The notes under the pieces are model-generated. The model was not told the origin of the DNA, did no database searches, and worked only from the letters and a program-made list of their open reading frames with translations. From the NCBI RefSeq assembly GCF_001012825.1, contig NZ_LCZJ02000033.1, positions 612,301-676,300 of the forward strand: a stretch of 64,000 bases of DNA, read 5' to 3'. The translations under genes and the position numbers were made by a program. This DNA is from Paenibacillus etheri. Its GTDB lineage: Bacteria; Bacillota; Bacilli; Paenibacillales; Paenibacillaceae. Below, piece after piece: positions 10,520-19,146 of the stretch (position 1 is the first letter of the stretch; each line of letters opens with the position of its first letter).

Positions 10520-10561
10520 ACAAAAACGACCATCCCTCGGAAAAATACCGAGAAATGGTCG
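10520..10561 (-). terminator. Intrinsic terminator of fabH
   Basis: On the minus strand CGACCAT and CTCGG pair with CCGAG and ATGGTCG, followed by TTTTTGTTT. It lies about 45 bp after the fabH stop. Confidence 0.85.
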
Positions 10562-10603
10562 CAGCTTTAACAATGTTTTATTATTTATGTTTACCTGAAT
10601 AGC

Positions 10604-11614
10604 TCACAATAAAGTTGGCTCCCCTACCCGTTCATCCAAGTTCAGCTCTACAAGTTGACCCGCTTGTGTCAACCCCGCACCAAAGCCATACATCAGAATC
10701 TTTTGCCCGTTCTTTACTTTACCTTCACGTATACCCAAATCAAGAGCTAGGGGAATCGTTGCGGCAGAAGTATTGCCAAAATTCACAAGACTATGCAGCA
10801 CTTGCTCCATCGGATAGTTCATACGCTCGCAAATCGGCTCAATCATTCTCATATTTGCGCTGTGTGGAATAAACCAATCAACTTGCTCCAGACCAATTTC
10901 TGCTTTATCAAGCAGTTGCTGTACACCGAGAGGAACGGTTCTGACCGCCCAGCGGAACACCTCGCGCCCGTTCTGTACCAGCATCTGTGTATCTACCAGT
11001 TCAATATTGTTAACTGTATGGGCTAGACCCGTGCGATACACATGATGCGCTCCGCTGCCATTACTAGCTAGTTGATAGCCTAGAAATCCCGTCGATTGCT
11101 TATCGCTCTCCACAAGCACTGCACCAGCTCCATCACCAAATAGGATACAGGTACTACGATCGGTGTAATCTGTAATCTTGGAGATCGTATCTGCACCGAT
11201 CACTAGAACCTTACGGTGCATCCCTGAAGCAACATAGCTATGAGCCGTATGAAGTGCGTATACAAAACCCGCACATGCTGCGCTCAAATCCATAGCTCCA
11301 GCAGTCTGTTGAATATTTAAGCGATCTTGAATCAAAGAAGCTACTGAGGGAAAGGAAAAGTCAGGTGTACTAGTAGCTACAAGGACCATATCCACATCCT
11401 CAACGCTTTTTCCATAACGTTTTATTAGATCCTGTACTGCGGCTACGCATAAATCACTTGTGTATTCATCCTGTCGACAAATTCTGCGTTCACGAATTCC
11501 AGTCCGCCCCACAATCCACTCATTATTAGTATCCACCATCTGCTCAAGATCAGCATTGGTCAGTCTTTTTGCCGGGACATAAGTTCCGATAGCTGTAATT
11601 TTTGCACCTGTCAT
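10604..11614 (-). CDS. fabH: 3-oxoacyl-[acyl-carrier-protein] synthase III (FabH)
   Basis: Condenses an acyl-CoA primer with malonyl-ACP to start fatty acid synthesis in the cytosol. The 336-residue protein has the KAS III triad: Cys114 in SAACAGFVYALH, His in WFIPHSANMRM and Asn in NFGNTSAATIP. The C-terminal Gly-rich GFGAGLTQA is also typical. ATG 11614 is preferred because GGAGG lies 10 nt upstream; the in-frame GTG at 11623 overlaps that ribosome site. The gene stands alone, without fabF beside it, like the second fabH (fabHB) of Bacillus. A FapR-like operator covers the leader, so repression relieved by malonyl-CoA is expected. Primer preference (branched or straight chain) cannot be read from the sequence. 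Confidence 0.95.
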   Translation of the reverse strand: MTGAKITAIGTYVPAKRLTNADLEQMVDTNNEWIVGRTGIRERRICRQDEYTSDLCVAAVQDLIKRYGKSVEDVDMVLVATSTPDFSFPSVASLIQDRLNIQQTAGAMDLSAACAGFVYALHTAHSYVASGMHRKVLVIGADTISKITDYTDRSTCILFGDGAGAVLVESDKQSTGFLGYQLASNGSGAHHVYRTGLAHTVNNIELVDTQMLVQNGREVFRWAVRTVPLGVQQLLDKAEIGLEQVDWFIPHSANMRMIEPICERMNYPMEQVLHSLVNFGNTSAATIPLALDLGIREGKVKNGQKILMYGFGAGLTQAGQLVELNLDERVGEPTLL

Positions 11615-11631
11615 TCCAATCACCCCTCCGT

Positions 11632-11661
11632 TTAGTATCTGATATTAGTACTTGGTACTAA
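11632..11661 (-). promoter_or_regulatory. FapR operator, two overlapping sites
   Basis: Reading the minus strand, TTAGTACCAAGTACTAA (11645-11661) is a 17-bp palindrome closely matching the FapR consensus TTAGTACCTAATACTAA. A second, weaker match overlaps it downstream (11632-11648, CTAATATCAGATACTAA). They lie between the -10 box and the fabH ribosome site. FapR is the malonyl-CoA-responsive repressor of lipid synthesis in Bacillus; its gene is not in this window. Confidence 0.8.
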
Positions 11662-11690
11662 TTTTAACTCTACGCCTGCTAAAAAGTAAA
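11661..11690 (-). promoter_or_regulatory. fabH promoter (sigma-A type)
   Basis: Minus strand TTTACT (11690-11685), 18-bp spacer, TAAAAT (11666-11661). Transcription would begin inside the FapR operator, which fits repression by occlusion. Confidence 0.55.
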
Positions 11691-11722
11691 GAAAGCCGGT
11701 AAAGCATGTATGGCTTCCCGGC
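11691..11722 (-). terminator. Possible terminator of the lipoprotein gene
   Basis: Minus strand GCCGG-AAGC pairs imperfectly with GCTT-CCGGC, followed by TTTCTTTACTTTTT, which overlaps the fabH -35 region. The stem has bulges, so this is a moderate call. Confidence 0.5.
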
Positions 11723-11747
11723 ATTACCAATACAAGTTTGAACACAC

Positions 11748-12461
11748 TTAAGCACGATTTACTTTGCGGTGTTTTCTTTTTCTGACGAAAAATAGAATCG
11801 TAGCAATGATCACCACCACTAGGATGATTAACACGATCACTATATTCCATACATTCGGCACATAAAGCTGCATTTTTATCGGCTCTGTATCCCCCAGCGT
11901 AACATTCCAGGTTAGTGTTCTGCCTTCATCAACAGTTGCATTATTATCACCAATTAGATCGATTGGCAACGTTAGTTTAAAATCAAATGCCAAGTTTTTC
12001 AGCACCGCCCGAATAATCGGCTTCGATAAGCTCAATGTCCCCATGTTATCCATAATGGTATCCATATAGCTATTAAATTGAGGCTGCGCCTCAACATCAT
12101 ACTTGGTATATAACAAATTCTTTTTAGTAACGAGCTGTAGATCCACAATATCCAGCCCCATAGAGGTTGAACCTATATCCTCAAATGAAGCGTAATTTTT
12201 CTGGAATTGATAGACTGTAGACTTACCTTCTTGTCTTTTTTCTAGCTGAATCCCTTCCTCCTTCAATTTGTCTGTCAGGCTCTTCTCCATCTTATCGCTG
12301 ATCAATGCTTCTGTTCGGGAATCCAATTTCACATTCATTGCTAAATCTACGCTTTGATTCTTATTCACCGTGACGTGAACGGTACCATTAGAACATCCCG
12401 ATATTAGTATCATCGTTAAGAGCAGTGTTAGGATCGTCAAGCCTCTCCATTTTAACGGCAT
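11748..12461 (-). CDS. Membrane-anchored lipoprotein, LppM/DUF3153-like
   Basis: A 237-residue predicted lipoprotein. The signal peptide ends in the lipobox LISGC, so the mature protein would be lipidated on the outer face of the membrane. The body (about 30-200) is beta-rich, with VHVTVNKNQSVDLAMNVKLD near the start, and resembles the LppM/DUF3153 domain. A C-terminal membrane segment (about 203-228, VWNIVIVLIILVVVIIATIL) is followed by a basic tail RKRKHRK, so the protein would be tethered at both ends. ATG 12461 is preferred to the TTG at 12470 because AGGA precedes it, though the spacing is short. It lies between fabH and the MATE gene, all on the same strand, each with its own terminator. 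Function unknown. Confidence 0.75.
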   Translation of the reverse strand: MPLKWRGLTILTLLLTMILISGCSNGTVHVTVNKNQSVDLAMNVKLDSRTEALISDKMEKSLTDKLKEEGIQLEKRQEGKSTVYQFQKNYASFEDIGSTSMGLDIVDLQLVTKKNLLYTKYDVEAQPQFNSYMDTIMDNMGTLSLSKPIIRAVLKNLAFDFKLTLPIDLIGDNNATVDEGRTLTWNVTLGDTEPIKMQLYVPNVWNIVIVLIILVVVIIATILFFVRKRKHRKVNRA

Positions 12462-12576
12462 TTTCCTCAAACCCTTCAGTAGTATGTATTCATAAATCGC
12501 TACCCATGCTCTAAAGGCTAACTCATTTATCCGTTCGAATCAAACTTAATATGAAAGAATACTTATATTTCCGCAG

Positions 12577-12626
12577 AAAAAAGAGGTTATCTCAAAGTAA
12601 TAAGCTCTACTCATGAGATCACCTCT
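12577..12626 (-). terminator. Intrinsic terminator of the MATE gene
   Basis: Minus strand AGAGGTGATCTCA pairs with TGAGATAACCTCT, then TTTTTTCT. Confidence 0.85.
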
Positions 12627-12674
12627 TTCTCCAAAAAACCACAGGCAAATCGCTGTCTATATTCTATTCATTCT

Positions 12675-14072
12675 TTAAATGCTAAGAGAGGCTCTTCTTT
12701 TACTCCCTCTGTGAATAGAAGCATTCTCATCGCTTTTTAAAACATCCGCCTGACGGAGAACTTTCCTCCCTCTCCAGCGCATTAGAACAAGCATCCCCCG
12801 CACATATTCATCAGCAATCATACAGCAGTAGATCCCCGTGAGCCCCCAGCCTAAGCTGATTCCAAACCAGTAGGAACACCCCACCCCAATAATGGACATT
12901 GAGACGATAGAAGTATACATTGTATAACGGGTATCACCGATGGCGTTCAGCGCATTACCCATGGCCATATTCAACATTTTGCAGGGCTGCAGCAGAAGAT
13001 TTAGAGCCAGCAGGGAAATCCCGATAGCAATAATCCGAGGGTCGGAAGTGAAATAACCTAGCAAATTCCTGCCGAAAAGAAATAGCAGTAACATGTTCGC
13101 TGTTACAATGGCCAAGCCGATATACAGTGTGCGAAATGCACTACGGTAAGCTTCTTTCAGTTTGCCTGCCCCGAACAAATGCGCGATCTGTATCTGTCCG
13201 GCTAGCGCGATTGCATACCCTAACGTGAAGCAAAAGGACTCTAGGGTATTGAGATAAGTCCGTGCGGCTAACGCCTCTGCGCCCAGTGCGGCTAGAAAGG
13301 AATACACAATCAGCTGCGAGAACACCCAGCAGGAAGAATTAATTCCAAGTGGCCAGGCAATCTTTATAATTTCCTTGAATAGCTTGCCGTTGAATATACG
13401 GAAATCCCTAAGTCTAATCTTAATCTCGAAGGAACCTCTAAACATGGTATACAGCATGATCACTCCGACCAGTCTACTGATGATACTTGAGATCGCAATC
13501 CCCGCAAGCCCAAGCTGTGGTAGGCCGAACATCCCAAATATAAAGATATAGTTCAGAATGATGTGGATGACATTTATGATGACCCCTGTATACATTGGTC
13601 CTCTGGTATTCCCTGTATTACGAATCGCTGTACCAAGGGATGCAATCATCCCCACCAAAAACAGTCCGCCGCCGACATACGAGATATAGACATTAGACAG
13701 TGATAATAGCTCAGGCGATATATTTAGAATCCCTGCTATTGGACCCGCATAGAAGAACAGGATGATACTCACGACAATACCAAGGATGAGACTAACCGAT
13801 ACGCCCATAATTGCAATCGTACGCGCTTCGCCGAAACGTTTTGAACCCATTCTTTGCGCGATCAGGATACCCGCCCCGCCCGCGAAGGTGGTAAAGAGTG
13901 TGGTCAACGCACCGAACAATTGATTGGAAATGCCGACTACGGCGACTGCATCATCAGAAATACGGCTGACCATTAGCGTATCTACCGTACCTAGCAGGGT
14001 CTGAAGAAACACCTCTATAAATATAGGCCAAGCCAATACCCATAGTCCAAAGCCCTGTCTTTCTTTTTTCAC
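12675..14072 (-). CDS. MATE family efflux transporter
   Basis: A 465-residue polytopic membrane protein, the usual MATE length, with about twelve hydrophobic segments arranged as two homologous six-helix halves. The N-terminus LAWPIFIEVFLQTLLGTVDT followed by MVSRISDDAVAVVGISNQ is characteristic of NorM/DinF-type proton- or sodium-coupled drug exporters, as is the RNTGNTRGPMYTGVIINVIHI segment before helix 5. The start is a GTG at 14072 with AAGGAGG eight bases upstream. The gene is divergent from an AraC regulator at 14233, with 160 bp between them, so that regulator is a candidate for its control. The exported compound cannot be predicted. Confidence 0.92.
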   Translation of the reverse strand: MKKERQGFGLWVLAWPIFIEVFLQTLLGTVDTLMVSRISDDAVAVVGISNQLFGALTTLFTTFAGGAGILIAQRMGSKRFGEARTIAIMGVSVSLILGIVVSIILFFYAGPIAGILNISPELLSLSNVYISYVGGGLFLVGMIASLGTAIRNTGNTRGPMYTGVIINVIHIILNYIFIFGMFGLPQLGLAGIAISSIISRLVGVIMLYTMFRGSFEIKIRLRDFRIFNGKLFKEIIKIAWPLGINSSCWVFSQLIVYSFLAALGAEALAARTYLNTLESFCFTLGYAIALAGQIQIAHLFGAGKLKEAYRSAFRTLYIGLAIVTANMLLLFLFGRNLLGYFTSDPRIIAIGISLLALNLLLQPCKMLNMAMGNALNAIGDTRYTMYTSIVSMSIIGVGCSYWFGISLGWGLTGIYCCMIADEYVRGMLVLMRWRGRKVLRQADVLKSDENASIHRGSKRRASLSI

Positions 14073-14232
14073 TAAACAAACCTCCTTTTAAACCAAACAT
14101 GCATACCGGACCTGAGAAACAGCATATTATTTCTTTAGGTCAGACTAAATTATAGATGATATACTTTTGGTGATGGTACAGATTTCAAACCAATAATTTC
14201 ATTATTCCAACCTCATAAAAGGAGATCTCTCC

Positions 14233-15114
14233 ATGAACATTTTTAATTTTACCGTCCCGCCAATGCTCTACTATATCGTAAGTGGATTACATACCTTCTC
14301 ACCAGGGCATTACCACATGAGCCGCCACAATATCAAGGTATTTGACTTGCTTGTAGTCAAGCACGGCTGCCTATATATGAATGAAGGAGGTCTCACCTTT
14401 CAGGTACGTGCAGGTCAGGCACTGCTTCTTCGTCCAGATAGCCATCATTTCAGTACGGACAGCTGCAAGGAACATACCTCTTATTATTGGCTTCATTTTC
14501 AGACAGTGGGCGATTGGAATATCTCCGAGGCCACGGCTACAGCACCAGAGACAGAACACACCAGAGTGGAGCATCCTCTTCATTCAGACGAATTTAATAT
14601 ACGCACTTTTACCTTACAGCTGCCCCAATATACCTCTCTGCTACAACCGTCCAAGATGGAAGAACTGCTCTCGCAGCTGAATCAACTAGCGCCTAATTCC
14701 CATTTGAGCGATACTCCATTTCAGCAGCAGCTGCTATTCCAAGAGGTTCTCCAGCAATTATCTGCCTCTCTGCGCCATGAGCGTCCCTCTCCCTCCAAAA
14801 TATGTGCAGAGCAAGCTGCCTCCTATTTGCGTGGTCATTTCCGTGAGCGCATCACAGCACAGCAGCTAGGAGAGAACCTGAACTTTCACCCTGTATATAT
14901 CGCTCGCTGCATGAAAAAGGAGTACGGCTGTGCACCAATGGATTACCTGCTGCACTACCGGATTCAGCAGAGTAAGCTATTGCTGATGCAGACCAGTTAC
15001 ACGATTGCCCGGATCGCCGAGGAGGTCGGCTTCAATCAAGCACCTTACTTCAGCTCCAGCTTCGTCCGCATAGAGGGAACCACTCCGCGGGAATTCCGCC
15101 AGCGCTTCTCGTAG
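14233..15114 (+). CDS. AraC family transcriptional regulator with cupin-like sensor domain
   Basis: A 293-residue regulator. Residues about 10-140 form an AraC-type cupin sensor (HNIKVFDLLVVKHGCLYMNE, QVRAGQALLLRPDSHH), which commonly binds a sugar or small molecule. Residues about 195-293 carry the two helix-turn-helix motifs, first ITAQQLGENLNFHPVYIARC, then YTIARIAEEVGFNQAPYFSS with the closing TTPREFRQRFS. The ATG has AGGAGA seven bases upstream. It is divergent from the MATE exporter and converges on the LplA-like lipoprotein gene. Either could be its target; family members in Paenibacillus often control sugar use, but nothing in the sequence fixes the ligand. Confidence 0.9.
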   Translation: MNIFNFTVPPMLYYIVSGLHTFSPGHYHMSRHNIKVFDLLVVKHGCLYMNEGGLTFQVRAGQALLLRPDSHHFSTDSCKEHTSYYWLHFQTVGDWNISEATATAPETEHTRVEHPLHSDEFNIRTFTLQLPQYTSLLQPSKMEELLSQLNQLAPNSHLSDTPFQQQLLFQEVLQQLSASLRHERPSPSKICAEQAASYLRGHFRERITAQQLGENLNFHPVYIARCMKKEYGCAPMDYLLHYRIQQSKLLLMQTSYTIARIAEEVGFNQAPYFSSSFVRIEGTTPREFRQRFS

Positions 15115-15125
15115 TCTCCCAGAAT

Positions 15126-15172
15126 ACAAAAAGGGATATTCCCCCGCCATTATGGCTTAAGGAACATCCCTT
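15126..15172 (-). terminator. Intrinsic terminator, mainly minus strand
   Basis: AAGGGATATTCC pairs with GGAACATCCCTT with one mismatch. The T run (TTTTTGTATT) is on the minus strand, so it ends the solute-binding-protein operon; it may also stop transcripts of the AraC gene. Confidence 0.8.
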
Positions 15173-15183
15173 GCTCTTCTGTA

Positions 15184-16785
15184 TTACAGACCCTTTTCCT
15201 GTACATAAGCATTCCATTGCTTGATATATTCCGCCTGGATCTTCTCAAGGCCAGCCTGCTTAGCCTTCTCCATGAAGGTGGCTAGACCCGAATCTACATC
15301 CTCTACCAATCCCGCTAGCAGTGGATACAGGTATTGTTTCTCTACCTGCTCCAGCGCCGCTTTTTCAGCCTGATAAGAGGTGTAATCTTCTGCAAAGCCT
15401 GTGAAGATATCCGGCTTCTGAATCTTATCAAGCTCAGCGAAAATCTCTTTGACGCCATCATAGGATTTGTCGAATATCATAAATTCCGGGTTCCGCCATG
15501 CCCAGCCATTCATCCCTTCACGAGTGAAGCCGTTCGTAGAAGCGTCTCCAATAAGCTCATAATAGCCATCTGCATCAACCTTATAATTTTTTCCTTCAAC
15601 ACCGTATTGCGTCAGCTGATTATAACGTTTATCCATAACCATCTTCTCATAAAATGCTAATGCTCTTTCAGGGTTCTTGCTGCTCTTAGGAATGGCGAAC
15701 CCATTATGGATCGGATGAACCGGCGTGGCGTAACCGATGGTATTACCATAAGGATAGTAACCCAGCTCCCAATCCGGATGTGCAGCTTTCAATTTCATCA
15801 GCGTATCGTTGAAGCGAGTCGGGTTATCTGCGAAGATAGTTGCCGCTTTACCCGCAATAAGCGGATCCTGAATAGTGTCCTTCACGTTCAATACATTTTT
15901 AGAGATTAAGCCTTTTTCCTGCCAGCTTCTCATGGTCAGCAGTTCTTCTTTATGTTCCTCCGAGCCCCAATATTGATAAGCTTTCGAAGGATCACTGTAT
16001 TTGATTCCGATACCATAAGGCAACGGGCCTCCGACCATCGCGTTAAGTGAAGTGTAGGCATCATGCAGATTCTCTCTCACATTACTGTTAAGAGATACCG
16101 GCAACATCTTCGGTTCATTCTTCTTTATCCCTTCCATATAAGCTTCATAACTGGCCAAATCTGTCGGCTGAGGCAGATTATATTTCTTGCGCAGATCCTC
16201 ACGCCATACGAAACCATTCGTTACATATTCCTTATAAGTCGCGGGTACGGTATAAATCTTACCATTAATCTTAACGGCATCCCACATATCCTGCGGCACA
16301 AATTGCTGGAGCTTTGGGGCAGCCGTCGGCAGCAGATCATCGATAGCCAAAAAAGCTCCTTTTTTAGCGTAAGCTTGATACTGTGTCCAGTCCGCAGTGT
16401 AGATCAAATCAATCGATTGACCAGAGGACAGCAGCAATTTGTACTTCTGATCCCAATCTGTCCAAGTTGTATAGTTGAATTTAACGGTAGCATTCAGATC
16501 CTCTTCAGCCATCTTGTTAATTTCCGCTTCAACGCTCGAAAGATCCTTCGGTGCATCGCCCAACATATAGAATTGCAGTTCAACCTTCTTAGATGTATCC
16601 AGCCCTTTTTTCTCCTCTATCCCAGCGTTGGTACTCTGAGCTGTATTCCCGCTTTTATTGCTCTCTTTTACTGCTGCATTCTCCTTGTTCGCAGAATTGG
16701 AATTCCCCCCACAGCCCGCCAGCAGAGTCAAGCTCAGTACTGACGTAAGCAGAATAGACATGCTTTTGCCTCGTAATTTGTTCAT
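15184..16785 (-). CDS. ABC transporter sugar-binding lipoprotein (LplA-like)
   Basis: A 533-residue extracellular solute-binding protein. Residues 1-25 are a lipoprotein signal with lipobox LLAGC; a Ser/Asn/Lys-rich linker follows, then the two-lobed binding domain from about residue 60 (VELQFYMLGDAPKDLSSVEA). Motifs such as YTVPATYKEYVTNGFVWRED and NGFAIPKSSKNPERALAFYE are typical of the large LplA/YtcQ class serving Paenibacillus oligosaccharide importers, and the C-terminus (from about 400) resembles the DUF3502 extension of that class. AGGGAGG lies seven bases before the ATG. It is the third gene of an apparent operon (permease, permease, binding protein). No ATPase is encoded here; such importers often share a common MsmX-type ATPase. 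The sugar is unknown. Confidence 0.9.
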   Translation of the reverse strand: MNKLRGKSMSILLTSVLSLTLLAGCGGNSNSANKENAAVKESNKSGNTAQSTNAGIEEKKGLDTSKKVELQFYMLGDAPKDLSSVEAEINKMAEEDLNATVKFNYTTWTDWDQKYKLLLSSGQSIDLIYTADWTQYQAYAKKGAFLAIDDLLPTAAPKLQQFVPQDMWDAVKINGKIYTVPATYKEYVTNGFVWREDLRKKYNLPQPTDLASYEAYMEGIKKNEPKMLPVSLNSNVRENLHDAYTSLNAMVGGPLPYGIGIKYSDPSKAYQYWGSEEHKEELLTMRSWQEKGLISKNVLNVKDTIQDPLIAGKAATIFADNPTRFNDTLMKLKAAHPDWELGYYPYGNTIGYATPVHPIHNGFAIPKSSKNPERALAFYEKMVMDKRYNQLTQYGVEGKNYKVDADGYYELIGDASTNGFTREGMNGWAWRNPEFMIFDKSYDGVKEIFAELDKIQKPDIFTGFAEDYTSYQAEKAALEQVEKQYLYPLLAGLVEDVDSGLATFMEKAKQAGLEKIQAEYIKQWNAYVQEKGL

Positions 16786-16860
16786 CTGAATCCTCCCTTT
16801 TCACTATGCTTCTATGTTAGCCGACTATACCTAAGCCTGGGTAGGGGCAAGGTTGCGGTT

Positions 16861-17754
16861 CTAACCTTTTACAGCTCCGATGGTCAGCCCTTTGACAAAA
16901 TAACGCTGAACGAACGGGTACAGAAATAGAATTGGTCCTGTCACAACAATCGCCATCGCCATTTTGGTAGACTCACCAGGGACTTCCGTAGCCAGCGATA
17001 CCCCAGTTCCAGCACCCATCTGTGCAATGAACTGCGCTGAATTGATAACATTGTAGAGATAGAACTGCAGTTGATATTTATGGGTATCATTGATGAACAG
17101 TGAAGATGTGAACCAGTCATTCCAGTAATACAGTGCAAGGAACAAGCCGACTGTAGCGATCCCCGGCATGGAGAGCTTGAGCACAATCTGCCAGTAGATT
17201 CTGAAATCACCGGCCCCGTCAATTTTTCCGGAATCGAACAACTCCTCGGGGACTGCTGATTTAATGAAGTTCTTCATTAGAATAATCAAGAAGGGTGTCA
17301 TCAATCCTGGCAGCACTAGTACAGCATAGGAATCCAGCAAGCCGAGATACTTGGTAATCATGATGTACCACGGAACAAGTCCCCCACCAAACAAAGTCGT
17401 AAAGTATATATAGAAGGAGAAGGTATTACGGTATTTGAAATCCTTGCGGGCCAGTACGTAACCGGCCATCGTCATAAAGAAGAGCCCTAATGTGGTCCCA
17501 ACCACTGTGGAGATAATGGTGACCGTGTAAGCACGCAGCACTTCATCCGGGAAGATGAATACCGTCTTGTACCCCTCAAGGGAGAACTGCTTCGGAATCA
17601 GATGATAGCCATCCCGGATAATGGATTCATTGCTAGTTAATGATGCGGATATAATCAGTAGAAAAGGCAGCAGGCAAGCAACCGACAGTCCAATGATGAC
17701 CACATAGGCGATCGAATGAAGCATCCGTGTATATTTATCCTTTTGAATTTGCAT
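16861..17754 (-). CDS. Carbohydrate ABC transporter permease (LplC/MalG-like)
   Basis: A 297-residue inner-membrane permease with six hydrophobic segments. The coupling loop reads EELFDSGKIDGAGDFRIYWQ, the EAA motif of the MalG/LplC class that contacts the ATPase. The ending, VQRYFVKGLTIGAVKG, is the classic C-terminus of this family. The ATG has GGAGG seven bases upstream and the upstream permease stops 11 bp earlier, so the two are co-transcribed and probably form a heterodimeric channel. It takes substrate from the lipoprotein encoded at 15184-16785. Confidence 0.93.
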   Translation of the reverse strand: MQIQKDKYTRMLHSIAYVVIIGLSVACLLPFLLIISASLTSNESIIRDGYHLIPKQFSLEGYKTVFIFPDEVLRAYTVTIISTVVGTTLGLFFMTMAGYVLARKDFKYRNTFSFYIYFTTLFGGGLVPWYIMITKYLGLLDSYAVLVLPGLMTPFLIILMKNFIKSAVPEELFDSGKIDGAGDFRIYWQIVLKLSMPGIATVGLFLALYYWNDWFTSSLFINDTHKYQLQFYLYNVINSAQFIAQMGAGTGVSLATEVPGESTKMAMAIVVTGPILFLYPFVQRYFVKGLTIGAVKG

Positions 17755-17765
17755 GTCTTATCCTC

Positions 17766-18767
17766 CTAGAACAGGGCGTAGTCATCGTTTATTTTGCGAA
17801 TAATATAGTTGACCGTCATGATGAGGACAAAGCCGAACAAGGATTGATAGACCCCGGCAGCAGTAGCCATCCCCACATCAAATGTTACTTTAAGAGAACG
17901 ATAGACATAAGTATCGAGAATATCCGTCGTATTGTAGAGTAGTCCGTTATTACCTATTAATTGATAAAACAGATCAAATTGCCCCTTCATAATACTGCCG
18001 AGCGCAAAGAGCAACAGCACCACAAAAGTTGATTTCAGCATCGGCACCGTAATATACCAGATCCGTTGAAAAATATTAGCGCCATCGATCTTAGCCGCTT
18101 CATAATATTCATCACTGATGCCCGTAATCGCCGCCAGATAGATGACCATGCTGTAGCCGAGATTCTTCCATAGATAGAAGATAATAATTAGAAAGATCCA
18201 AGCCCAGGGTTTGCTGTAAACGTCCACCGGATCGAGCCCAAATTGCGTAAGCATTGTATTCAAGAAACCGCTGTCATAGTTGAATAGGTTGTAGACAATA
18301 ACACTTAGAATGACGAAGGATACGAAGTATGGCAGAAACATCACCGATTGGCTAATCTTTTTAAACCATTTCCCATTCAGTTCACTTAAGAGGATCGCAC
18401 AAGCAATCGCCAGCACATTCCCAAGGACAATAAAAGCGATGTTATAACCTATCGTGTTCATCGTCAGCTTCACCAGTGTGCCGGATCTCCAGAGAAACTC
18501 GAAATTCTGCAAGCCGACGAACTTGGAATTAAACATACTGCTGTTGAAGTCAAATTGAGTGAACGCATAATAAATACCTACCATTGGAAAATAGGAATTC
18601 ACCAAGAAAAAGATCAAGGTGGGCAACAGCATCAGGAACATCACCCGATTGTGCAACAGTTCATTAATAAGTCCCTTCTTCTTCCTTGTCGTCCGTAAGC
18701 GTGCTCTTCCATCGGCCTGGATGCCAAGTTCGACGGTTGAGTTTCCTTTGGATGAGGTTTGGCTCAA
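17766..18767 (-). CDS. Carbohydrate ABC transporter permease (LplB-like)
   Basis: A 333-residue permease, first gene of the importer operon. After a polar N-terminal stretch (1-35) there are about six membrane segments, beginning with VMFLMLLPTLIFFLVNSYFP. The EAA coupling loop is YYEAAKIDGANIFQRIWYIT. Both this and the C-terminus (VNYIIRKINDDYALF) are characteristic of LplB/YtdP-neighbour permeases in Paenibacillus. The start is a TTG at 18767 with GGGAG nine bases upstream; no in-frame ATG lies nearby. It is divergent from the membrane-bound AraC regulator at 19147, the typical arrangement for sensor-regulated sugar importers. Confidence 0.92.
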   Translation of the reverse strand: MSQTSSKGNSTVELGIQADGRARLRTTRKKKGLINELLHNRVMFLMLLPTLIFFLVNSYFPMVGIYYAFTQFDFNSSMFNSKFVGLQNFEFLWRSGTLVKLTMNTIGYNIAFIVLGNVLAIACAILLSELNGKWFKKISQSVMFLPYFVSFVILSVIVYNLFNYDSGFLNTMLTQFGLDPVDVYSKPWAWIFLIIIFYLWKNLGYSMVIYLAAITGISDEYYEAAKIDGANIFQRIWYITVPMLKSTFVVLLLFALGSIMKGQFDLFYQLIGNNGLLYNTTDILDTYVYRSLKVTFDVGMATAAGVYQSLFGFVLIMTVNYIIRKINDDYALF

Positions 18768-19146
18768 GGTCTCTCACTCCCTTTAATGTAAAAGCTTCAT
18801 AATTCCACTATAGGGCGATTCTCTCGAACATAGAAGTGAAGCTTCATAGCTTTCCTGCACAAACTGGAGAACCTACAGTTGAACATTTGGAATGTTTATG
18901 TAGAAGTGATTAATCGTGTTAATGCCAATGTACATAGGGGAGCGCAAACGAATATCCCGAAAAAAAATGATGATATGTGCACAAATATTTAGTTTATTCA
19001 CTCCTATGTATTGGTAAAATTCAACATTCTAGTGTTACTCCACTGTTCTGTTCACTCTAGGGCACTTATAATAAGGAGGCTACATATCTAAAGTTCATCC
19101 AGAGTCTTATCTAATGAGACTCATGAATATCGGGGGGAGGGCCATT
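18768..19146. promoter_or_regulatory. Divergent control region of the Lpl-like operon and its regulator
   Basis: This 379-bp gap contains two direct copies of AAGCTTCATA (18792-18801 and 18839-18848), 47 bp apart, just upstream of the permease gene; AraC-family proteins often bind such direct repeats. A 15-bp palindrome, AACATTTGGAATGTT, lies at 18882-18896. No gene is visible. The regulator's ribosome site GGGGGGAGGG lies immediately before 19147. Confidence 0.4.

Noticed and set aside
16063-16743. 226-codon plus-strand open frame
   Set aside because: Entirely antisense to the LplA-like lipoprotein gene, with no ribosome site or recognisable domain.
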